From: an uncultured Clostridia bacterium
Lineage (GTDB): Bacteria; Bacillota; Clostridia; Christensenellales; Aristaeellaceae
DNA: 10,438 nt
Direction: 5' to 3'
NCBI GenBank assembly: GCA_904420265.1
Contig: CAJFUU010000024.1
Span: 1 to 10,438, forward strand
A program made the position numbers and the translations under genes. Below, piece by piece: positions 5,477-10,438 of this stretch. The first letter of the stretch is position 1, and each line of letters opens with the position of its first letter. The notes below the pieces were generated by a model. That model did no database searches. It saw nothing but the letters and a program-made list of their open reading frames with translations, and had not been told where the DNA came from.

Positions 5477-7867
5477 TTATCGCCTTTTTGCGCGCACAGG
5501 GTTTTTGACGGCATTCTGTGAACCTGCGGAGGCGGAAGTTTTTTCGGGCTCCGGCGTTTCCATATGCTCCCGGAGCGCCTTTTCACAGAAATCGCACAGT
5601 TCGCCGGCAAACTCGGCGTCCGCGCTTTCGGAAACGATGCGGCACAGGGGGCGCTTTTCGTCCGGACAGATCCAGGCCCAGCCCCGCTCGCGGTTCAGAC
5701 GAATGCCGCCGCCCAGTTCGGCGTCCTGCTCAGTTTCAGAAAGCGCCCGCAGCACGCGCCCGCGCTCGCCCGGAGCCATTTCCAACACACGGCTGACGCG
5801 GTGCACGCGCGGCATTTTTTCCCGCCACTGGCTCAGGCTCAGGCCCGCTTCCGCGAGCGCTGAGAGCGCGCGCAAGGCAAAGTAAAGGCCGTCAAAATGC
5901 AAAAGGAATTGCGCCTGCCGTTCGCGGGCGAGGGCGTTCATCCAGCGCGCGCGGTCCACGTCCGCAAAGCGGGCCTGAGCGCCGTATTGCGCGCAAAGGT
6001 CTTGCGCCGCGCGCGTAAAGCCCGCAGGCAAAAACAGCGTGTCTTCGCCGTCTTCCAACGCCGTCCAGGCCAGCAGAAGCTGGTTTTCCGCTTCGGAAAG
6101 CGCGCCGTCCGCGCCGGAGAAAGAGGCGCTTTCACCGTTGGCGCTGAGCCATATGCCGGTTTCTTCGCCCTCCAACTCCATCATTTCCTCCTCCCATTCG
6201 CAGCGCACGCGCACTCCGGCGCGCTGGAAGGCGCGCTCCGCCAACCCCAGAAGGTGCGAGTCTTCGGCAAACAGCGCCACCGGCGGCGCGGCCTTGGCAG
6301 GGGCGCGGAAGGCGCGGGCAAGCGCGGCCATATAGCCGAGTTCCGTGCGCCCGGCGTTCAGCATGGGCCGGGTAATGCCGGCGAAGGGGCCGGAGAAATC
6401 CTGCCGCAAAAGCATGGCGTTGATGGCGCGCTGTTTCTTGCGGTCGATGGGCGCGCCCTCGGCGTTCAGGGGGGTCAAGGCGGCGCTGTCCACCAGGGCC
6501 GCGCCGTCTGCGCCCAATGCGCGCAGCGTGTAGCGAAGCTGGGGAAGCGTGCTCACGCCCGCGTCCAGCACCTGTACGCCCTGAGACATCAACCCTGCCG
6601 CGCAGGCATGGAACAGCGCCAGCGATACCGCCGACCGCGTGCGTGCCAGCAAAAATTCTCCGGGTTTTATACAGGCGGCGAGCGCCTGCGCCGCACGCGC
6701 GGCCTGCGCCGGGTCGGAAAGCGGCAGCGCGTCGCCGGCAAAGCCCTGTTCCGCGCTGGAACCCCATACGCGGTTGCTTTCCAGGCGTTCGCCCTCACGC
6801 ACAACCTTGTAGGGCCAGACCTTTACGCCCGGCAAGAGCTGTGCGCGCGCCGCGGCCTGCGCCCCCGTGCCCAATACGCATTCCTCGAATGCCTGCGCCT
6901 GCGCGTCCAGAAGGCTGTGTGGGGCGAGCACGCAGCCGCGCGCCTGCGCTTCGCGGCCCATGCGCGCTCCTTTCCATAAGACCGCGCGCTTGACGCTGGC
7001 GCGCGCTTCCACCACCGCGCCCGCGCCGATCACTGCGTATTTGCCTACCAGCGCGCCCCGCTCCACGCGCGCGCCCGCGCCGATATAGCAGGGGGATTCC
7101 ACCTGCGCGTCCTCATCCACCAGCGCGCCGCTCTGCACGCCCGCAGGCACGTCCAAATGCAGCTTGCCATCCAGAAGGTCGCTGTGCGCGCGCAGATAAG
7201 CGCCCACATCGCCGATGTCGCACCAGTAGCCTTCCAGCACGCAACCGAAAATCCTCTGTCCCTCGGCCACCAGGCGGGGGAACAGTTCGCCGCCGAAATC
7301 GCAGCTTTTGCCCTCGGGAATGCGGGAGAGGATTTCCGGTTCAAGGATATAGATGCCGGTATTCACCGTATCGGAAATGGCCTCGCCCGGCCCGGGCTTT
7401 TCCAGAAACGAGCGCACGCGCCCGTCCGCCGCAGTGACGACAACGCCGTATTCCAGCGGGTTTTCCACGCGGGTGAGCACCATCGTCGCCAGCGCCGCAT
7501 GTTCGCGGTGAAAGGCGAGCGCGGCGGAAAGGTCCAGGTCGGTCACGCCGTCGCCGGAGAGCACGCAGAAGGTTTCGTCCAGAAAATCCGCCGCCTGCCG
7601 AACGCCTCCGGCCGTACCCAACGGCGTGCGTTCGGTGTAGTAGCGCAGGGCAAGGCCCCACTCGCCGCCATCGCCGAAAAAGTCCACAATCGCGTCGGGC
7701 AGGTAGCCCAGCGTCACCGCGGCCTCGCGTACATTGTGCTTTTTGAGCAACTTCAGCGCGTATTCCATTACCGGCCGGTCCATCAGCCGCATCATGGGCT
7801 TTGGGCAATCGCAGGTCAGGGGCCGCAGCCTCGAACCCTCGCCGCCCGCCATGATGATCGCTTTCAT
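5477..7867 (-). CDS. Sugar-1-phosphate nucleotidyltransferase fused to a degenerate phosphomannomutase domain
   Basis: A 796-residue three-part protein. Residues 1-230 are a nucleotidyltransferase (mannose-1-phosphate guanylyltransferase/ManC- or RmlA-like): GGEGSRLRPLT (8-18), Lys23-Pro24, LGTAGG (83-88), SGDG with metal Asp106, FLEKP (154-158), NTGIY and WCDIGD. Residues about 240-350 are hexapeptide-type beta-helix repeats (YIGAGARVERGALVGKYAVI). Residues about 366-766 align with phosphohexomutases (VWGSSAEQGF, LGADGAAL, the C-terminal ERGRVLRAL domain), but the usual SASHNP loop reads DSAALTP (460-466), the metal loop DGDADR reads ANGESA (576-581) and the GGExSGH loop is absent. Mutase activity therefore looks lost. 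The start at 7867 has GGGGG (7879-7875) upstream and gives the standard MKAIIMAGG N-terminus. Such fusions occur in Firmicutes and Cyanobacteria. Likely role: NDP-sugar supply for envelope glycans. Confidence 0.9.
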   Translation of the reverse strand: MKAIIMAGGEGSRLRPLTCDCPKPMMRLMDRPVMEYALKLLKKHNVREAAVTLGYLPDAIVDFFGDGGEWGLALRYYTERTPLGTAGGVRQAADFLDETFCVLSGDGVTDLDLSAALAFHREHAALATMVLTRVENPLEYGVVVTAADGRVRSFLEKPGPGEAISDTVNTGIYILEPEILSRIPEGKSCDFGGELFPRLVAEGQRIFGCVLEGYWCDIGDVGAYLRAHSDLLDGKLHLDVPAGVQSGALVDEDAQVESPCYIGAGARVERGALVGKYAVIGAGAVVEARASVKRAVLWKGARMGREAQARGCVLAPHSLLDAQAQAFEECVLGTGAQAAARAQLLPGVKVWPYKVVREGERLESNRVWGSSAEQGFAGDALPLSDPAQAARAAQALAACIKPGEFLLARTRSAVSLALFHACAAGLMSQGVQVLDAGVSTLPQLRYTLRALGADGAALVDSAALTPLNAEGAPIDRKKQRAINAMLLRQDFSGPFAGITRPMLNAGRTELGYMAALARAFRAPAKAAPPVALFAEDSHLLGLAERAFQRAGVRVRCEWEEEMMELEGEETGIWLSANGESASFSGADGALSEAENQLLLAWTALEDGEDTLFLPAGFTRAAQDLCAQYGAQARFADVDRARWMNALARERQAQFLLHFDGLYFALRALSALAEAGLSLSQWREKMPRVHRVSRVLEMAPGERGRVLRALSETEQDAELGGGIRLNRERGWAWICPDEKRPLCRIVSESADAEFAGELCDFCEKALREHMETPEPEKTSASAGSQNAVKNPVRAKRR

Positions 7868-7884
7868 GCAAATACCCCCATAAA

Positions 7885-7919
7885 AAGAATACCACATAGA
7901 ATATCTATGCAGTATTCTT
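7885..7919. promoter_or_regulatory. 35-bp nested palindrome before the nucleotidyltransferase gene
   Basis: AAGAATAC (7885-7892) and GTATTCTT (7912-7919) are exact reverse complements; inside them CATAGA (7895-7900) and TCTATG (7904-7909) are again exact reverse complements around ATA. Only the CA/CA steps between the arms do not pair. It is AT-rich in GC-rich surroundings and ends 18 bp before the ATG. It could be a dimeric regulator's operator, or a hairpin in the leader followed by TTTTT on the minus strand, that is, an attenuator-like element. Confidence 0.75.
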
Positions 7920-7943
7920 GCCGGTATGGAAGAAAAACATACG

Positions 7944-7973
7944 ATTTTAAAAATTTTTGCTCATAAAGTACAA
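7944..7973 (-). promoter_or_regulatory. Possible promoter of the nucleotidyltransferase gene
   Basis: On the minus strand TTGTAC (7973-7968, three of six to consensus), an 18-bp spacer and TAAAAT (7949-7944, five of six). A start near 7937 would place the whole 35-bp palindrome in the leader RNA. TATTCT sequences within the palindrome are rival -10 boxes but lack a -35. Confidence 0.35.
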
Positions 7974-8002
7974 AAAAGCGAGACGCGTTTTTGCGCCTCC
8001 GG

Positions 8003-8032
8003 CAGACTGCCAAAAAAGCCCTGCGAGAGCGC
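8003..8032 (-). repeat. Short dispersed motif, copy 2
   Basis: On the minus strand it begins GCGCTCTC and ends TTTTTTGGCAGTCTG, closely matching the segment at 561-533 in the same orientation with one length difference and a handful of changes. Neither copy lies in a convincing gene. Confidence 0.4.
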
Positions 8033-8153
8033 CCCGGAAATCAAATCCAGCGGCATGCGCGGCGGATTGGCGATGCTGCTCCGGAAAACTATCCGCCCTG
8101 CGCAATTTGCGAGCGGAGTTTCCCAGGGGAACACAGGAAAATCGTGACAAAAC

Positions 8154-8193
8154 GGCCGAAACCGCAAGGCGCTCAGGTTTTGCGGTTTCGGCC
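8154..8193 (-). terminator. 14-bp perfect hairpin, probable terminator of the secreted-protein operon
   Basis: GGCCGAAACCGCAA (8154-8167) and TTGCGGTTTCGGCC (8180-8193) are exact reverse complements around a 12-base loop. On the minus strand the stem is followed by GTTTTGTC, a short T-run; on the plus strand no T-run follows. It lies about 215 bases beyond the stop of the Ltp-domain gene, the only upstream minus-strand transcript. Confidence 0.6.
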
Positions 8194-8409
8194 ATGTGGA
8201 AATTACCGGCGGTTCCAACCAGCAATTTGCGGCGCAGCGCTTGAGGAAGCAAACGCTCCGTCCGCACAGGGTATCAGACGGTTGCAACAGCCTGCACTGG
8301 CTGCGTTTTTTGCGACCCAACTTTTGAAGTTTCAGCGGCGAACGCCGAAGCGCGCCTCCAAACCTGCAATTCGCCTTTCCTGACGCGGCGGACGCGCGGT
8401 TCAATGGCG

Positions 8410-9279
8410 TCAATAACCGTTCTGCTCTGCGCCGTAGACGGCCTGCGCGTGGGTGAAGCCCTCAAATTCCAGTTGGCCGATAAGCTCGCTGCGCGAGAAG
8501 GGCAGGATATCCAGATAGCTTTCCGCCATCATTGCGGCCTGCTCGTTCCAATCCGCTCCGCAGTTATCCGCGCCGTAGACCGCCTCGCTGTGGGTGAAGC
8601 CCTCGTATTCCAGCTGGTCGATGAGACCCTCATAGGAAAAAGGCATTACCGACAGATACTGCTGCGCCGTCTTCAGGGCATTGCGCTCGCCGAGCGTGGC
8701 GGCGGCGCTGGCGCGTTCCTCCGCTTCATCGTCGGCCACCTGTACTTTGTGTTCGGCAATGTATTGGCTCTCGCAGCCCTCGCGCACGTAGAGGAGGGGT
8801 ATGTCGTCTGCGGCGATCTTGCCGGACATGGGGTCAAACCTTCCCAGAACCAGCGTATCCGCATCGCAAAATTCCACGGCATATGATTGCGGGTCAAACT
8901 CGATCTCCTCGCGTCTCCCCTCGCCGTCTTCAATGACGAGCCTGTAGAGGGACTCGATGCGCAGGAGGTAGATGCCGTCCTTGTAAGGATCGTAGTGGCC
9001 GGTGTGAAAGTACATCTGGTGGAAGAGAAAAGTGCCGTCCTCCGAAAAACTCAGGAAGGATGTATCGAGCATGCTTTCCAGCGCGTCCAAGTCGTGGATG
9101 TCGAAGATCCTTCCGTCGATTATGGCGCCGCCGACCCGCCAGGCGCCGCCCAGCTCGTCAAAGCCCTCGGCGGCTCCGGCAGAGGCGGCCTCCTCCGCCG
9201 GCTCGGCGAGGCCGCCCGTCAGGGGCGCGAGGATGAGCGCCAGCGCCAGCAGCGCAAGCAGAAACTTTTTCATGCGCAT
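8410..9279 (-). CDS. Secreted protein with two C-terminal Ltp-family repeats
   Basis: A 289-residue exported protein. An N-terminal signal peptide (RMKKFLLALLALALILAP, cleavage probably after GGLA near residue 25) has no lipobox cysteine, so it is not a lipoprotein. Residues about 40-170 form an unidentified beta-rich domain starting with a GGAWRV motif, faintly lipocalin-like. Residues 200-238 and 245-285 are two repeats of the Ltp family (PF07553): ALKTAQQYLSVMPFSYEGLI and AMMAESYLDILPFSRSELIG, each followed by QLE-EGFTH-AVYGA. Ltp domains are found in surface proteins of Firmicutes and in phage superinfection-exclusion lipoproteins; their molecular function is poorly known. Three ATGs compete (9285, 9279, 9273); AAGGA at 9289-9285 is best spaced for 9279. 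It follows the peptidoglycan-binding gene by about 20 bases, so it is the second gene of an operon. Confidence 0.88.
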   Translation of the reverse strand: MRMKKFLLALLALALILAPLTGGLAEPAEEAASAGAAEGFDELGGAWRVGGAIIDGRIFDIHDLDALESMLDTSFLSFSEDGTFLFHQMYFHTGHYDPYKDGIYLLRIESLYRLVIEDGEGRREEIEFDPQSYAVEFCDADTLVLGRFDPMSGKIAADDIPLLYVREGCESQYIAEHKVQVADDEAEERASAAATLGERNALKTAQQYLSVMPFSYEGLIDQLEYEGFTHSEAVYGADNCGADWNEQAAMMAESYLDILPFSRSELIGQLEFEGFTHAQAVYGAEQNGY

Positions 9280-9300
9280 ATCCATCCTTGCAAAAGAGGG

Positions 9301-10438
9301 TCAGAAGCGGTAGCCGTAACGGCCGGGGAATCCTTCGTCCGTGGGCGTAAAGACATCGCTATAGCGCAGAAGGACAGGAGAGCCATCAATGATATTGAAC
9401 GAAAACACATCTCCATTCTTTATATCCGTTTCAAACGCTCCAAGGCCCAGCGTATACTCGCCCTCATACGGCCCGTAATAGAAATACTCATTATAGTCGA
9501 TGGCGGATATGTTGGCATGCTCATATGCCATCATGCCATCCTCAAAATGAACATGGAAATCTGCTGCACGATTGGGAAAAAGAGGAGTACTCTCGCGATC
9601 GTAGTACACCCAGTACCCCTGCAACCCCTCGTCGACCTGCGTGGCGGACAGGTATTCGCCGTCGCCGAGAACAAGGCGGTTGCCGGAAGCGGCACAGGTC
9701 AGTTCCAGCGCGCTGCCATCCAGCAGCGTGATGGTCAGGCCGCTCTCATCGAGCGTGTAGGGCATGGCGTTTTCTGCGTTCACATGCCGGCCATTGCCAT
9801 CGAAGACGAGCTGGGTGATGGTGACTTCATCCTCGCCGAAAGTCAATGCGTTCAGCGTGGTGTCCGAGCCGCCGTTTGCGAACCACGGCTCCGCCATCAG
9901 CGCGGCGCGCACGTCAATACCGCCAAACAGCTCGCTCTGCGTCTCCGCGTCGGCGATGCCGGTCGGCTCCAGACCGGCGCTCTCCTGGAACGCCTCTACG
10001 CCGCCCGCTGTGCCGTTGCCGAAAATGCCGTCAACGGCGCCGTCGAGAAAGCCCTGATCGACCAGAGCCTGCTGAAGGTCTTTGACCGCGTCGCCGCGGC
10101 TGCCCACTTCGAGCGTTTCATAGTCGTCGCTGTAAAGAATGATGGGTTCGCTGGCCTGCTGCTCGGCCGCGGGGGTCTCATCGGACGCGGCCTCCTCCGG
10201 CTCAACGACTGTTTCTTCCTCCGCCTCAACGGCGGTTTCCTCTGCCGCCGCAGCGTCTTCAGGCGTTGCGTGGAAATGCACGACGCCGGTGGATACCTCA
10301 AACATCGTGTCATAGTCTTCGTCCTTGACTTCAAAGGTCAGTTCCATCGTTTCAAGGTCTTCATAGGAGGTGACCTCGGTGTCTTCCGTGGTGAACCAGA
10401 TGTCGGTCTTGGCTTTTGTTCCCGGCCGGACGCCATTC
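9301..10438 (-). CDS. Surface protein with peptidoglycan-binding domain, N-terminus outside the window
   Basis: The C-terminal 378 residues of a larger protein; the reading frame is open to the right edge. Visible residues 1-60 (NGVRPGTKAKTDIWF onwards, ending VVHFHA) look like a beta-sandwich of the kind found after zinc-ribbon or lipoprotein N-termini in clostridia. Residues about 61-98 are an acidic Glu/Ala-rich linker. Residues about 110-172 are a PG_binding_1 domain (PF01471): LEVGSRGDAVKDLQQAL, QGFLDGAVDGIFGNGTAGGV, AFQ, ADAETQSELF. The remaining 200 residues are an unrecognised beta-rich domain with many aromatic residues (EYFYYGPYEGEYTLGLGAF). The protein probably attaches to the cell wall. 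It ends 21 bases before the ATG of the Ltp-repeat protein, which suggests co-transcription. Confidence 0.85.
   Translation of the reverse strand, partial: NGVRPGTKAKTDIWFTTEDTEVTSYEDLETMELTFEVKDEDYDTMFEVSTGVVHFHATPEDAAAAEETAVEAEEETVVEPEEAASDETPAAEQQASEPIILYSDDYETLEVGSRGDAVKDLQQALVDQGFLDGAVDGIFGNGTAGGVEAFQESAGLEPTGIADAETQSELFGGIDVRAALMAEPWFANGGSDTTLNALTFGEDEVTITQLVFDGNGRHVNAENAMPYTLDESGLTITLLDGSALELTCAASGNRLVLGDGEYLSATQVDEGLQGYWVYYDRESTPLFPNRAADFHVHFEDGMMAYEHANISAIDYNEYFYYGPYEGEYTLGLGAFETDIKNGDVFSFNIIDGSPVLLRYSDVFTPTDEGFPGRYGYRF

Larger units (their letters stand above)
7920..8409. other. Gene-free spacer between two minus-strand units
   Basis: No coding region is supported; open frames here have no recognisable domains. 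The left 70 bases are AT-rich and probably hold the nucleotidyltransferase promoter. The middle has the short motif shared with 533-561 and a long hairpin (8154-8193), probably the terminator of the secreted-protein genes. The section 8200-8409 shows nothing distinctive. Confidence 0.6.

Noticed and set aside
5485..5525. The last residues of the nucleotidyltransferase fusion (QNAVKNPVRAKRR) resemble the complement of the dispersed TTTTGAC motif
   Set aside because: The match is short and imperfect, so I could not show that the repeat has extended this protein.
5178..5885. A 235-codon plus-strand open frame beginning with the IS3-like peptide
   Set aside because: Only its first 35-55 residues resemble a transposase; the rest is unrelated read-through, partly antisense to the nucleotidyltransferase gene. 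It was treated as part of a pseudogene rather than a gene.
5897..6979. A 360-codon open frame on the plus strand
   Set aside because: It is antisense to the nucleotidyltransferase fusion, has a biased Arg/Ala/Gly composition and no recognisable domain.
8102..8232. Two GCAATTTGCG-like words about 120 bp apart (8102 and 8222)
   Set aside because: Only about ten bases agree and no symmetric context is seen; chance is a sufficient explanation.

Overview
The window looks like a chromosomal segment from a GC-rich, low-oxygen Firmicute, most likely an uncultured gut-type Clostridia (Christensenellales/Oscillospirales-like). The reasons are a T-box-controlled archaeal-type prolyl-tRNA synthetase, canonical GGAGG ribosome sites, secreted proteins with Ltp and peptidoglycan-binding domains, a soluble bacterial PH-domain protein, and a decayed IS3-family transposase. 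This assignment is inference from gene content; no rRNA or other marker is present.

Layout. Positions 1-475 hold the start of proS (minus strand) with a complete T-box leader and promoter. Positions 476-963 are a gene-free, hairpin-rich spacer. Positions 964-3174 form a three-gene minus-strand operon (PH-domain protein, FecCD-type permease, FecE-type ATPase) with overlapping or 1-bp junctions. From a short divergent promoter region (3175-3278), a plus-strand pair reads away: a metallo-beta-lactamase-fold hydrolase and a Vat-type xenobiotic acetyltransferase (3279-4837). Positions 4838-5476 have no intact gene but contain a frameshifted IS3 transposase remnant. Positions 5477-7867 (minus) encode one large protein: a sugar-1-phosphate nucleotidyltransferase, a left-handed beta-helix and a phosphomannomutase-like domain whose catalytic loops are gone. 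Upstream lies an AT-rich 35-bp nested palindrome and another gene-free spacer (7920-8409). Positions 8410-10438 (minus) encode two secreted or surface proteins in tandem, one with two Ltp repeats and one with a peptidoglycan-binding domain (cut off by the window edge).

How the parts work together. The proS leader should sense uncharged tRNA-Pro. The ABC operon encodes the membrane and motor parts of a metal-chelate (siderophore, haem or cobamide) importer but no binding protein, so it would need one from elsewhere; its first gene is a PH protein of unknown role. The hydrolase/acetyltransferase pair could be a small detoxification unit. The nucleotidyltransferase fusion probably serves cell-envelope glycan synthesis, with its pseudo-mutase half perhaps regulatory. 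The last two genes look like a cell-envelope module.

No CRISPR array, tRNA, rRNA, phage or conjugation gene was recognised. The most unusual items are the degenerate mutase domain, the 35-bp palindrome in front of its gene, the PH-led importer operon lacking a binding protein, and the Vat-like gene coupled to a hydrolase. None of these by itself demonstrates a new system.
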